Source: Pisolithus tinctorius (lineage: Eukaryota; Basidiomycota; Agaricomycetes; Boletales; Pisolithaceae). Taken from it: a stretch of 64,000 nucleotides of DNA. The translations under genes were made by a program, and so were the position numbers. The first letter of the stretch is position 1. Every line of letters begins with the position of its first letter. Below are positions 23,686-35,973 of the stretch, one piece after another. Below the pieces are notes generated by a model. The model searched no databases. It was not told where the DNA came from and saw nothing but the letters and a program-made list of their open reading frames with translations. The DNA lies in contig JANFAH010000004.1 of NCBI GenBank assembly GCA_024663395.1, positions 2,046,001 through 2,110,000 of the forward strand. The letters are read 5' to 3'.

Positions 23686-23993
23686 TTCCACGAGATGGAT
23701 GACAGGTTTCTTGCAAGATCCAAGCTGGTGGCTTTCGAATCAAGGGAGAGACGGATGAGATCAAACACACGCAACCCTTTCACCTGTTACATACCAGCCA
23801 TGCTAGATGTCATCGCGCAGGCAAGTTCCTGTGTGTCACGTATAGGTAAGTATCTCCAGATGTGTGGGTTCGATAGATTTGTTCCGGCTGTCGGGTCTCA
23901 CCCATTCATATCCAACCATCAATATTCATGTTTGGCCCAAAAACCATCCCTGCTTGCAGGCCAGGCTTATCGATATCCTCGACCAGACGTACA
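23686..23993. other. Intergenic region, divergent promoters
   Basis: About 308 bp between the divergent starts of the coiled-coil gene and the ACMSD gene. No coding feature, TATA box or repeat was recognised. Confidence 0.45.
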
Positions 23994-25333
23994 ATGTCCT
24001 CCACTCGACTCTCGCCATCCCCGACGCCCATCGTCGATGTACACACCCACGTATACTTTCCACGCTACGCTGCCGAATTACGTGCACGCAGCTCAGCTCC
24101 TCGAATTTTGACCCGGACAGGTGCAGACGGCAAGCCTGAAGAACGGCTCCTGATATTAGATGGAGAACCAGGATCAGGACGCCCCGTCGGTCCTCAGGTG
24201 GGTTCCGGAGTTATCTATACTCAGCGGCATTCCGTTCATCCCTGTTGGACAGTACTGGAACAGGGAAGAAAAGCTTGAGTTCATGAAAAGACACCATATC
24301 CATGTTTCATTCGTAAGGTCCTGACCCTTTCAGACATTTCACTCCGCATCACCGGCCTGACTTGACTCCGTCACTCAAGCTCAGCAAACCCGTGGCTTGA
24401 TTTTCTTCCTGCGGAACGCGCCAACACTCTTGCTCAGGCGCTTAACAACGACCTCGAGGAATACTGCGCGTCTTCTCCAAAGGCGGATGGGTTCCCGGGT
24501 TTGAGGTCCATTTATGGTTTCGGCCTCCTGCCTCTCGTCCCGCACATTCCGATTTCCTCAGTCATCCAAACCATCGAGCAGATCAAGACATTGCCGCACG
24601 TATCAGGCGTCATAATGGGAACGAAGGGTATCGGTAAAGGCCTTGATGATGAGGCGCTGGAGCCAGTATGGGAGGCCATCGAAAGCGCGGGACTTGTGGT
24701 TTTCGTTCACCCCCATTATGGCGTAGACACTCAAGCTTTTGGCAACATGCCGAATGGTCACGTACTTCCTCTTGCTCTTGGTTTTCCATTCGAAACCACC
24801 ATTGTGAGCTCTGACCCCTGGTTTGTCTCGGTCATCCCAGTTCTGACAGCACGCGTTGCAAGACTATAACCAGGTTGATTCTGGCTGGTGTCTTGGATCG
24901 TTATCCAAACCTCCGGCTTCTTCTTGCTCACTCAGGGGGGGCTCTCTCTCAGCTGTCCTCTCGTATTGCCTCGTGCATTGCACATGATCCGGTGGTGGCA
25001 AAGAGACTGCAACACGATGCAAGGTACTATCTTGGGAAGCTTTACTTCGATGCCGTCGCATATGGTCCCGAAGAGCTTGGTTTTGTAAGCGAGACCATCG
25101 CACGTGCGGAATCGTACAATGCTACAGGAGGCTCATACAATGCGGACGCTGGGAGCACAAGGATGTTATTTGGTACCGATCATCCATTTTTCCCGCCCCT
25201 AGAAGGGAGTCAAAAGTGGCAGAGTGTCGAGGATAATATGAAGGCTATTCGAAACGTCCGTGGCTGGAGCGAATCTGCCCAAGCGGACGTTCTCGGGCAC
25301 AACGCATTGAAGTTATTCAACTTGAAGTATTGA
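23994..25333 (+). CDS. ACMSD: Amidohydrolase, ACMS decarboxylase (ACMSD)
   Basis: Predicted 2-amino-3-carboxymuconate-6-semialdehyde decarboxylase, which draws ACMS away from quinolinate and NAD synthesis toward picolinate or oxidation. The start at 23994 (MSSTRLSPSPTPI) is followed by the metal-binding HxH motif in IVDVHTHVYFP. Other expected ligands are visible: His in VVFVHPHYG, His in LLLAHSGG, and Asp in LFGTDHPFFPP. ANPWLDFLPAERA is also family-typical. Introns fall after VGPQ, near 24315-24385, and near 24804-24873, and the stop is at 25331-25333. Related amidohydrolase_2 decarboxylases (gamma-resorcylate, 5-carboxyvanillate) are the main alternative. The neighbouring quinolinate phosphoribosyltransferase gene favours ACMSD. 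Confidence 0.82.
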
Positions 25334-25355
25334 GTAGCCCTCGTACATCGTAACG

Positions 25356-26496
25356 TCATCCTGGTACCTGAATTTTCAGGCTGAAATCTATGTGCGGTAC
25401 GGACTGATGGACTACGCTTGTGCTCAAGATGTCGACTTCTATTTTAAAAATGAGTACCGAGAACAATAAAAATTGAGTCGACTCTAACACACCATCAATC
25501 GCTCGCTCGCGTAAGTTGGCTTCTGTAATGTTTCCGCTCGATTCAAAGAGAAATTTACGTTTGCCTGCCCACTTGTCTTTCAACTTCCGAGCAACAGTCA
25601 CGAGTTCTTCGCCTTCGATATTGTCGAGCATGATGATGTCGGCACCAGCCTCGATTGCTTCGTTTGCCTCAGCTTCTGAATTGACTTCCACGTCAAGAAG
25701 CAAGCTGAATCCCCCGACAGAACGCGCTTGCTTGATGGCGGCAGTGATTGACCCTGAGTTTAGGACTGGTTGGCCATTGGCTTCTAAAGAATGTGAAGAT
25801 TCTAGACCCACCAGTCGACCAAATGTGATTGTCTTTGAGCATGATCATACTAGATAGATCGTGGCGATGGGGATCAATTCCACCAACGATCATTCCGTAC
25901 TTCTCGACGAGACGGAACCCTGCAGAAAGTGAGGCGGAATGCGTGACTGCAAACTTATATCATCATCTTACCTGGCGTGGTCTTCCTCGTGCCCGCTATG
26001 ATACCCTTGTAACCATATCCCACAGCCAAATCCTTGATCTGCTTCGACCTACGTTTCCACGTTTCTCAAAGACAGGTGGAAAAGAAGTAGATCTTTGGCT
26101 TACTTCGTTGCAATTCCACTGCATCTAGCAAGCAAGTTTAGCGCTACGCGTTCTCCAAGGAGGAGATGCCGAGCTTTGCCTCGAACGGTGGCAACGTGTT
26201 TGATGGGCTGGAAGGTGTCTCCCTCTTTCATGTGCCATTCCACCCTACAGGATGATCAGTCTGATGCTTACGCAGAGATATCCATTTACATACTGGCAGC
26301 CGAGCTGATGGAAGATCTCAGTGACGAATGGACACCCTGCCAAAACTGCAAGCTGTTTTCCCTTGCCAAGGAGAAATGCAATTCTTTCAGCCTCTCCAAC
26401 GACGTAGCCACCATAATCGAAGGCCGGTGTGTCCTCAGCAAGCCAGTCACCGACTTGGACCCTCCAACTGGGTGGCAGCAAATGTTCAAACGACAT
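25356..26496 (-). CDS. BNA6: Quinolinate phosphoribosyltransferase (nicotinate-nucleotide pyrophosphorylase)
   Basis: Converts quinolinate and PRPP to nicotinate mononucleotide in de novo NAD synthesis. The start at 26496 ([11 protein letters not shown]) begins the N-terminal domain ([20 protein letters not shown]). The next exons give [33 protein letters not shown] and [19 protein letters not shown], the signature RKTTPG loop, then [19 protein letters not shown]. The barrel end shows [14 protein letters not shown] and [12 protein letters not shown]. About four introns are needed, all frame-preserving. The stop at 25356 lies 22 bp from the stop of the convergent ACMSD gene. Length is normal for the eukaryotic enzyme. 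Confidence 0.92.
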
Positions 26497-26819
26497 GATC
26501 ACAATTGCCAACTTGGCTTGTGAGAATCTATCCAAGTCACACAGAGGCAATAGTACCCGCGTGATGCCGAGCACGGTCGCGACTCAGGTACTCACCGGTG
26601 CACAGGTAGTGTCATGGAGTCAGCGTGTCTCTCATCTTAGCCTTGTAGCTGTCAACACGTAAATTACCACCATCGTCCAACAAAAGTCAACTGCCAGCAA
26701 GTCCTGCACAAAAACGTAAAGTACCTAATACGCAGAGCCGTCCACCAAAGAAAAGAACGAGTGTGAGGACAAACGAGGGATTATTAGATTGACACCTAAT
26801 AGTCCACAACAAAGTTCGA
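26497..26819. other. Intergenic region upstream of BNA6
   Basis: About 320 bp holding the BNA6 promoter and the 3' UTR of the GPI-protein gene. It is AT-rich at the distal end. No gene or repeat was seen. Confidence 0.45.
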
Positions 26820-27489
26820 TCAAAACGCAGTGGTAATGAAGGCAGTCAGGGCAGCAAGGGCAGCGAGTAGTCCCGACTGGGTATCGACTCCTGGAAGTGC
26901 AGCACTCGAGCTAGTGGGTGTGGTGCTCGTGTCCGAACTGGCAGTGCCAGCTGACGTAGTGGTCGCACTTGGCGTCAGGGCAGAGATACTGGACCTGTGT
27001 AAGGAACGGTCACGTTTCAATAAAATTAGCAGCAAGTAACTCACGAAGCAGATGTCGTGCTTGTAGAGGTACCCGTGGTTGTCGACCCAGTAATGCTGAA
27101 CTGATCGGATTGAGCAAGCAAGCTATCAAGGTGTTCGGCATCCTGAGCAAGGTTGACACGGAACCCATCGCCAGTGGGCCAGCCCCCACTGGGAGGGTTG
27201 CACTGAATCGTGCCAACGGTACCGTCAACGAGGGCATTGAGTACCTGGTTATTGATGGGCATAACAGTAGTGTTCTGCGGAGGTGTAAGGGAAAAGATAT
27301 TAGGAATTGCTGTAATGCGCTCACAGTGTTGGTTAACACGGCCGTGAAGTTGAGTGGGTCGGTGGAGACACGGTTCCATGTCAAGTAGTTGGGACCGGAA
27401 GTGGTCCAACCTTGCGAACCACCAGGAGACGTGACTTGATAGGCAAAGGCGGAAGAAACGCTCAGAAGGATGGCGGCGACAACACGCAT
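26820..27489 (-). CDS. Ser/Thr-rich GPI-anchored cell-surface protein, Kre9/Knh1-like
   Basis: Secreted wall protein of the basidiomycete Ser-Thr-rich GPI-anchored family. The start at 27489 gives a clear signal peptide (MRVVAAILLSVSSAFA) followed by the Kre9/Knh1-type beta domain (YQVTSPGGSQGWTTSGPNY, LTWNRVSTDPLNF, VLNALVDGTVGT, GDGFRVNLAQD). A Ser/Thr-rich stalk follows after an intron near 27005-27045. The chain ends in a hydrophobic tail (SGLLAALAALTAFITTAF), as expected for a GPI signal. These proteins are thought to act in cell-wall glucan assembly, but the exact role is unknown. A TATA-like box lies about 50 bp upstream. Confidence 0.85.
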
Positions 27490-27831
27490 GGCGGACAGAC
27501 CCACTACTGAGTTGGAAGGGGAAAAAAAGAGTTGCAGTTTATACTCGCGGGGAGGGATTCAAATAGCCCGCTTGGCAATGAAAAACCTGATCTGGCCACG
27601 AAGCGAACAGCCCTGTAAACGAATAGTTCCCACGACAACAACCCCTTCAAGTAAACCGATCGTTGAATGCATGTTTGCCACACGGGAAATGAGTGGGCCA
27701 TAGGTCCAGGGTCAAGGACTAAACTATGGATGTGCCCAGTGCATTAAGGCTACGGGAGTTGGACAGGCGACTTGCTGGGACAAGTTTTGCTAAGGACACA
27801 AAAAACCAAGCTTTGCCAAGTGTACGTACAA
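27490..27831. other. Intergenic region, GPI-protein promoter
   Basis: About 340 bp between the GPI-protein start and the Gemin2 stop. Apart from the TATA-like box listed separately, nothing is recognised. Confidence 0.45.
27538..27543 (-). promoter_or_regulatory. TATA-like box of the GPI-anchored protein gene
   Basis: TATAAA read on the minus strand, 49 bp before the start codon at 27489. A TATA box at this distance fits a regulated, highly expressed surface-protein gene. Confidence 0.5.
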
Positions 27832-29070
27832 TTACGACCGTGACAAGACATCTTCGGCGTCAGTCCAGAGATCCTTCTGACCCCAGACACTGGCAACTGC
27901 CGTAAATACCATCCAACATGACGCGTCCGAAATTGCTTCCGCCGCCTCGACGCGGTCTGCGTTCTTCAGGTCTCGCCGTGTCTGTAAGATCCGAAGGCAT
28001 GCACGCGCAAGATTGCGGAGGAGACTCATTTCGTCAGCTGACACCGTGTCCTCCACCTTCGTGAGAAGTGAAAGCATCCATCGCGCGTGACTGTTGGTAA
28101 TAATCGTTGAAGCGTCGTCGAAATTTTGAAGGTGAAGGTTAATCCAATGCGCAAAGTACATGAGAAGGTGAATGGACATTCGCTAACGTGCTCGTCAGTG
28201 GATGGTCACGAAAGATGAAACGACACCTCACATGATCGATTGCTCGCAACCGATTTGACGTGGCTTCCCGGGGCATTGGTTTGGCGTCCTCTCGCTGAGC
28301 TTGATCCTGTAACATCGAAGTAGTAGCGAGGTTGTTATCTGAGGGTTCGGTCGTGACCCGAGAGGGCAGATTCGCAACTGCAATGGTTTGTGTATCATTA
28401 CCGGGAGTTTCAACGGGGTTCTGCCCGCTGGAAGGAACAGTGTCGATTCCTTGGCCTGCATTTCTCAGACATTCAAAAACAACCGACGTGTTGTGTGAGG
28501 GCTTGGACTTTTTGCGCGACTCTGCTCGAGCAGCAGGACTCCACTCCGATTCTGGTTGGCCAGCCAGAAACTTCCACCACGCCTCACGGTCCTTCTTCTC
28601 CGGGATTAATGACTGCATTAAACTGCTATGTCGGACATGTACCGTGGGTTGCATCATGTTCTGGATGTCATTGATGGCAGCTCGCCCCGATAGCTTAGAA
28701 AGTACTCGCACCTTTCTGAGGTTACGGAAATGAGACTGGAAGATGTCCCGCCACTTCTCACATGGTAGTACGCCCTTTGCAAGCGCGCTCAGGGGAAGAA
28801 CAGGAGGACGGACTGATTCCTCGTAAGGATTGTGTGCCCTTTTAATACGTGGTAAACGGCGCGCATCTCGTCTATAAAGCGGATCAGGAGGGTACAAGCA
28901 CCCAAGGGTAGGTAACGTATGAACCTGACAAGAAAGAGATATTGCATTCCGTCTGCGGGATCGCCATTGAAATCCTCTGGAAGATTGGCTACTGGCAGTA
29001 TCTGCTTTCCCGGGGCAGGCTCGTCCAAGTCGGAGTCTTCTGGTTCCTCCCTCTTGCGTTTGTTAACCAT
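27832..29070 (-). CDS. GEMIN2: Gemin2/SIP1 family snRNP assembly factor
   Basis: Homologue of Gemin2 (SIP1, yeast Brr1), which holds Sm proteins during spliceosomal snRNP assembly. The N-terminus at 29070 (MVNKRKREEPEDSDL) leads to the conserved LPVANLPEDFNGDPADGMQY and, across an intron, the RRLPRIKRAHNPYE motif. A long exon contains WRDIFQSHFRNLRK, a region with WWKFLAGQPE, and a disordered insert. After an intron the helical domain gives LLMYFAHWINLHL, HARWMLSLLTKVEDTVSAD and MSLLRNLARACLRIL, with the stop at 27832. It diverges from the gene at 29169 with 98 bp between starts. Family assignment rests on these motifs. Confidence 0.83.
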
Positions 29071-29168
29071 CCTCGACGTACGGAAAGGCCATCGTGGGAA
29101 ATACCACAGTTCACTGAAGAAAAAAACCGGGGCTCTGAGTGATTTTGTGCTAGTTCAGACAATCGACG

Positions 29169-30291
29169 ATGGCACACTCAATGGACGATGAAATCGACTC
29201 AGAAACCTTGCAAGCCCAGATGGACTTGTCAATGTCCTTTGCGCACAACCTCGTGACATCATGGTTACAATCTACTCAGGTGGCACAGCCGCACCCAGGT
29301 ATCTCTGATGCAGAGCGTATACTAGAAGAAGAGCTGCGACGACCTCCAAGGTAGGTGCAGCATGAAGAGTAAAGAAAGCGTTCTGATCGAACAATCCTCG
29401 TGATTTGTCAGGTTGGGAGTTGGTGCACCCGTTCCCGTGGCCAGTGTTACAGGCCGGGATGCTGCTAAACTGCGACATCGACTCGCGAAAACGGGTGATA
29501 AGGCTTTGGCATCAACGGAGAGGCCTCTTCAGTCGGATCATAAATCAGATGAAGACGAAGAAAAGGGCAAGCCAACGAAACGGACAAAGAGAAACGACCC
29601 ATTTACCATGCCAGGGCACAAAAAGCGCAAAAAAGTAGGCGACGCGTCGAACAAGTTGTCGACGCCTGAATCGAGCCATCCGATAAATGGGGCCAAACTA
29701 CGCGACAATGACCAAAACGCGCCAACGGAGAAATTTTCTGGAGAACGATCTATCCATGGTTAGAATATAACCTGCAAGTCCTTCAAATTCATGACTGACG
29801 AAATGAGTAGTCACTGGCTTACCAACAACAGGCGTAACACTAGCAACATCGGTAATAGCAATGTCCGGTCCCAGTCCGACCCCACAAAGCTCTATACCTC
29901 AATCGGACCCTACACCCAGTCAGGGTTGCACCGAAGGTGGTGACAAAAGTAGTGCACTGATCCCTGATACTGCTTTACGATCGCCCGGTACGTCCGGTGT
30001 AGCACATACCACTTGACTCCTCCTTACTCATCACATGGAACGCCTTGGAACTCCGGCTCGGATGCGTACAAAATTGCTGACCATGACACCACCTCGTGGT
30101 CAGGAAGTTGCCCCACACCATCTCCCGTGTCCGTTCAACACAGCGTTTCTAGCAAAAACGATCGTCTTTCTTTGCTGAATCTTGACGGGCCCGTCGGCAA
30201 CTCTACCACCCCGAATACTTCCAGAAAGCAACGCAGGCGACGCAAAAAGAAAAAGAATGTCATGATGGGTACCGGCACGGGAGCCACTTAA
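29169..30291 (+). CDS. Small nuclear-type basic protein, possibly DUF3245
   Basis: Several-exon gene with a conserved-looking start (MAHSMDDEIDSETLQAQMD, MSFAHNLVTSWLQ), resembling what I recall of the fungal DUF3245 family. After an intron near 29352-29411 follows a helix (ASVTGRDAAKLRHRLAK) and a Lys-rich region (KRTKRNDPF, PGHKKRKK). The remaining exons, with introns near 29760-29833 and 29992-30012, are Ser/Thr/Pro-rich and end with an Arg/Lys run (KQRRRRKKKK) and the stop at 30291. The basic clusters suggest nuclear or nucleolar location. The exon borders of the last third are uncertain because that part is low-complexity. Confidence 0.55.
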
Positions 30292-30614
30292 CACCCACAT
30301 AGTACGTAAATTTGGATGTTGCGATTCGAGGTTTACCTCGTTTTCATAGAACATGATTTCCAAATGCGTCGTTCGGCCGTTGGTAATGTGACCTGCATGC
30401 GTGAGATCCAATTCATTTCGAAAGTGGCTCCTCCGAAAAACCACCAACAGGGTTCCGAGTCCATGGTCTTTCCTCAGCAGCGATACTGGATATGGTCCGT
30501 TCACTCGACGAGGAGAGCGAGGTACTTGTTACAAGGCTAATGGTATGACACAATCCGCCGAAATCCAAAGTACATAAGATGGAATAAGTTAGGTCTGTAC
30601 AGTGTATCGTTATC
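30292..30614. other. Intergenic region between convergent genes
   Basis: About 320 bp that should hold two 3' UTRs. Short frames are present but lack splice or similarity support. Confidence 0.4.
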
Positions 30615-31175
30615 TTACTTTGTCCTCATCAGGCTTCCGGTCCGAACTAACGACTTTCCACTGTTGTAGGACGCCTGTCGGGAAGAAGGTCTCTTCGAAT
30701 AACTCCTACTGGAGTGTCGGCTGCCACTTGGTCGATAATGATGGTGCCGACTCGGCCTAGGAGATTGTGTGGGCGACGCTACACGCCGAGAAACCGCGCT
30801 CCGTGTAGCGTGTTTGGAGCTGCGGTGGCGGGTGTCGGATCTATGAGACCTCTTTTTCTCCTTTCCAGAGAAAAAGAAAGAGAGGCCCAAGGGAGACTTG
30901 GCCCCTTTCTTGGATCGACGAGCTGCCTTGCGTTCTTTTTTCCGTTCTCGGACAGCTTTGGCCTCTCGCATTTCGGCTATGCCTTTCTTTCTAAGGCTCT
31001 CGTTTCCGCTGAACGTAGCTCGCCACTTTACTAGCCAGCCGTGTACTGTTGATGCTTTTGGCCTACTTCGCTTGCGCCCATCTGAGTGATAGTGCTTGAA
31101 GGTGGTCAGCCGTATTCATGAGACAATCGAGTGAGGCGATACGCTTACAGATGACTTCCACTCGATTTGGAACAT
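30615..31175 (-). CDS. Small basic Ser/Arg-rich protein, conserved-looking N-terminus
   Basis: Two-exon model of 168 residues whose function I do not know. Exon 1 (31149-31175) encodes MFQIEWKSS. A 54 nt intron (31095-31148, GTAAGC...TTCAAG) joins in frame to HYHSDGRKRSRPKAST, then VHGWLVKWRATFSGNESL and RKKGIAEMREAKAVRERKK. The remainder is Ser/Arg/His-rich, to the stop at 30615. The N-terminal half has aromatic residues and regular spacing and looks folded, whereas the tail is RS-like and disordered. The tail could bind nucleic acid, or simply be low-complexity. Confidence 0.55.
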
Positions 31176-34037
31176 GTAGTGGTGCGATGGGCGTTTCTGG
31201 GGACGGCAGAGATTATAAGATGTATTTGTTTACTGGGAGAAGAGCACTTGGGTGTCTATTTATCTATCCTCATACATATAAAAATGCTCCGTCCATGCTT
31301 CAATCACATTTCGGGCAAAGCCGATCCCAGGGTGGGGTCGTGGGGAGGGCCTCCGTTCCAATCACCATCCAGATCATTCCTTGGCTGGCTGTGTCGAATC
31401 CCCTCTAATTTATTGTCTCTTAAAAATACATCATGGATGGGAAAGGAGGCTAGGCCAGTGTTGTACACGACGTGTTATGCGTTCGACACCTGCAAATTTC
31501 CTGCGCGTTTCCATGTTGTCAAATGACTCAAGCTGCCTCGTGGCCAACAGTTACATTCAACTGCAGCGCCTTCAGTGTCGAGTCCGCAGCCCGACGCCGC
31601 TGCTCTTGACTGACAGTAGCGGACACGCGAAGGGAGCGTGCCCTCCGTAAGGCGGCCAACCGCCCATCCTCGGAAAGCCAGCAAAATGTTGAAGTTGTTG
31701 CAAGGTCGTTACACTAGCAGCTAACCACGTTGCTTCCGTATGCATGTGAGTCACGCTGTCAAAGCTCCTCTGCCTCGCTCCTAGCTGTTCTCACAGTGCT
31801 TACCACACAACTTGAGTGTTAAGGCCACCAGCTCACTATGTGTCCATATTAGTTAGCTGGAATGGACCAGGAACTTCTTCGACGAGACCCAAGCACCGGG
31901 CCAGGCTCGCCCAATCTAACAAATATATTCGTCGCCGCAGAGTTAACAGCAACCCCATGTACATGTAGAGTCGAAATTTGTCATGTTCGAGGCAAGCAAG
32001 TTATCAGTATTCCATATTTACAATTTCCGTTTGGCACGGACAAACTCTACACGTGCCTGAATTCCTGTGGGAGTCGGGGAGCACATTGAATTGGGCAGCA
32101 AATACAACGCCACTGACGCTAAGTAGCATGTCGACTCTGGAAGCATTACGCATCCTCACCGGTCCACAGATACCTACTTCGGTGGCCTTCCCCAGGAAGG
32201 AGATTGGAGAGAAATTTCACCGTGAATCAGACCCGAGGCTTGCCTTTCTGGCTCCTGTTCACCTTGCATGTTGCACTTTCGTTCGGTATTTCTTTCTCCA
32301 CCGTACTTGCGACCAGTGGCATATGGTCCAATGATTAATCGATCTTCTTCTACTCTGCGCACTCATGTGACATCCTGTTGTTCGCGTAGCGGTACGCTTT
32401 TCTGTACATTCTGATACAGCCTGTAGTGACAGTTCCCGGTATATTACCAGTCTCGTTTCAGTAGCTATTGCAGTCTTGACAGCGGAAAATGCTGCCATCT
32501 ACTTACCATGTACTCACATAGTTTCTTTCGTCAGTAAAGATCAATCAGGCAGATGTCTCAAGCCTTTCCCCACACATCAGAGCAACGTGTTTAAAACGCG
32601 CGGCGGGAATGCGGTGGACCACTGGAGGGCCTTACTGCCTGGGCCGGTGGGGCACTCACATGCTCGGGGAAAAGGAGGAGTACAGGACCCCACGCCAATT
32701 AGATTGTATAGATCGGTATAGCGTACATAAGATACTCTCGATTATGTGTAGTACCAATCTGAGGAAGAACCGGAGGAACGCCCTAGGTTTACCTGGCTGA
32801 GTCATGCTACTTTGAACCAAGCCTTTGTTAACGCCAGCTTTGGGAATTCCCGTATACATGCCAACGGGCCGAACAGAGTCTGGGACCCACGTGTACTAAC
32901 CCGTACTTAACCTGCATTTTGAGGGCTTCGGTATCAATTTTCGTACCGAGGTTGCATCGGCAAGGGATCTGAGTCGGCATGATTTTCACATACATTATGC
33001 ACATACATAGTGAATTTCGTATTTGTGGAATCCAGCTCTGGTTAGGTGGCATTAAGCCTCTCGCGTTGTCGTTTCCCACCATCTACTGGAAGAGTACACG
33101 CTGATAGAACTGCGGCGTACTGCTTTCGCAACTCGTCCTCAGCCATGCCTAGGCGAACACAACGGATTTCATGACCCTGGACCTTTCACACTATTCCTAA
33201 CGGGGCCTTCGGATGATAACATTGTTTTTTGAATCTTTCAGCAGACGCTCGTAAGTTGAACAAGTAACGTATAATGGCTCCCAGGTAGCCGCATCTCTCA
33301 TTCACTTCAAAATATTTCCGAGCAAGTATGACGCACATCCTCGGGATCTGCGCAGTAGCCAAAGTACGCGACTCTCAAGCGCGGCGACAGCAATGCCAAA
33401 CAGGTACTGTACCCATGTTCCTCGCTGTGGCCCGGGGTATACACTGCATTCATGCTAAAGCGCTACCACACTGGACTGTAAATTTCTTTGAAACACGAAG
33501 CGATAGCAAGTATCTGCACCTCGGGACAACCATGCTGTCTGATGCTGTGCAAACTCGGTGGCCATATTTGGAAATACAGGCACGTTCCCTTCTAGCGTCT
33601 GTTAGCTCTGTACTAATACGTCACAACCCAACGGCAGTCGGAATACCCGTGCCCGAGTGACCCACCTCAACTAGTCGTATCTACAAGCCGCTCGCCTTAC
33701 CCAGAAATGTAGGCTAACGTTCCTTTCTCATGGCCACGAAGGTGGCGGTGAGCGCCCCCCACCTACCATTCTTCGTTTTCGGCACCGTCTGCCACACTGC
33801 ATTTCAAGCTTTTACTCCCTGCTAGCGGAACGGCTATGAAGTAACATTATTGCAACACACCGCCACCACGTCCGCCCAAGCTCTTTGCTGACGATGGTGG
33901 ACACGGCTACTCACTCCGGTCCGTGGTCGGTTGGACGCCCTGTGCGCTGCAGTATCTGTGGTGGTACAAAATGACGATGTCTTTGAGGGATGCACTGGAC
34001 ATTCTTCCAGGAATTCCGGGTAGATATTTCAGGGGAA
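31176..34037. other. 2.9 kb stretch without a recognisable gene
   Basis: This is by far the longest gap in the window. Reading frames on both strands stay below about 120 codons, do not join at good splice sites into anything recognisable, and show no transposase, reverse transcriptase or other known motif. I found no obvious terminal repeats by eye. It may hold long leaders or promoters of the flanking divergent genes, a decayed element, or a non-coding RNA. Confidence 0.5.
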
Positions 34038-34718
34038 ATGGGTTGGAAAAACGTCGATGCCATCATCGAGGGTAAGCTGTACCTTGGAAAGTAAGTCCGC
34101 ATCGTTTGGTGGCGTAGTCTAGTCCGTTGACTTTTTAAATTATTAGTACCCACGCAGCTCGATCGTCGCGGTCGTTAACTGAACGCCGGATCACTCATAT
34201 TGTGTCTGTTTGTTCCGACCCTATTCCAGCTGAGGTTCCTGAATCTGGAATCTCTCACCTGCGAATTCCTGTGGAAGATGTCGATTTCGCAGATCTCCTG
34301 ATCCATCTGCCCGCAGCCTGTCACTTTATCGACCAGGCCATAAGCAGCGGGGGCACCGTCCTTGTACATTGCCACCAAGGTTTGACGCGAAGTGCTACTG
34401 TAGTTGCAGCTTACCGTGAGTTTTCTTAATATCTTTTGGTGTGTGAAGTCATGCGAACTACTCGGCTAGTAATGTGCACTCGGAGAATCGACACCACCCA
34501 AGCTATGTCGGTGGTTCGAGAAGGTTAGGTCTTATGCGCTCCTTGTTATGGGAATCTTGGCTTAGATCTGAACAGCACGAGAGCAAGTCTGGTTCAATGC
34601 CGGGTTCCAGGAACAATTAGTTCTATTCGAGCTCTGTAGATACCAGCCAACCACGGCAAACCCGTACTACGTGGGATGGCGCCACAAGATCGACATGCAT
34701 CTTGCTAACCAACAGTGA
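34038..34718 (+). CDS. Dual-specificity protein phosphatase
   Basis: Small cysteine phosphatase of about 170 residues. The start at 34038 (MGWKNVDAIIEGKLYLG) is followed by an intron and RRITHIVSVCSDP, IPVEDVDFADLL (candidate general-acid Asp) and the P-loop VHCHQGLTRSATVVAAY, which keeps the catalytic Cys and Arg of HCxxGxxRS. Two more introns follow: one ends before MCTRRIDTTQAMSVVREA, and the other has a GTTAGG donor and an AACAG acceptor. They lead to QVWFNAGFQEQLVLFE and a conserved-looking tail (ANPYYVGWRHKIDMHL) ending at 34718. Substrates are unknown. Length fits an atypical DUSP with only a catalytic domain. Confidence 0.85.
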
Positions 34719-35141
34719 CATAAGTCCCCGCCCCTGTCACATCTCCCACCTGCATCACCCTCCTTAAAAGCATTTTTCAATACTGTACTGGTATAACATG
34801 CTTAATTGTGCTCATAGAAGATGTATTCCTCCTTCATATCGGTTTTCTTTTTCCTCCTCTGTCAGTCAATCTCTGTTGTTTTAGCATACACTTGTTTTCT
34901 CATACGGTCACTCGTGTAATCGCATCTTTTCCACACGCCATTTGCTGTAATTACACACTAATTCACGGGCCAGCTTCACTGTCTCTTGTCTGAACGTTTT
35001 CTTACCGTAATCGACCGCCACCCCACACGGGGCGGAGTTCAAAAAGAGTATTCCCACACCAGAGTGCAAACTTGTCTCTTTCACCTTTCAGCTTCAGCTG
35101 CAACATTCAAACCAGTCCCTCGCCATTCGTCGCAACTCACA
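34719..35141. other. ARF1 promoter and leader region, CT-rich
   Basis: About 420 bp upstream of ARF1. The part near 34825-34920 is strongly T/C-rich, as often seen before the start of highly expressed fungal genes. No separate gene was seen. Confidence 0.45.

Positions 35142-35973
<832 letters not shown>

Noticed and set aside
33902..34000. Possible short upstream exon (CSICGG motif) for the phosphatase gene
   Set aside because: The frame stops after about 26 codons and does not splice well to the phosphatase start.
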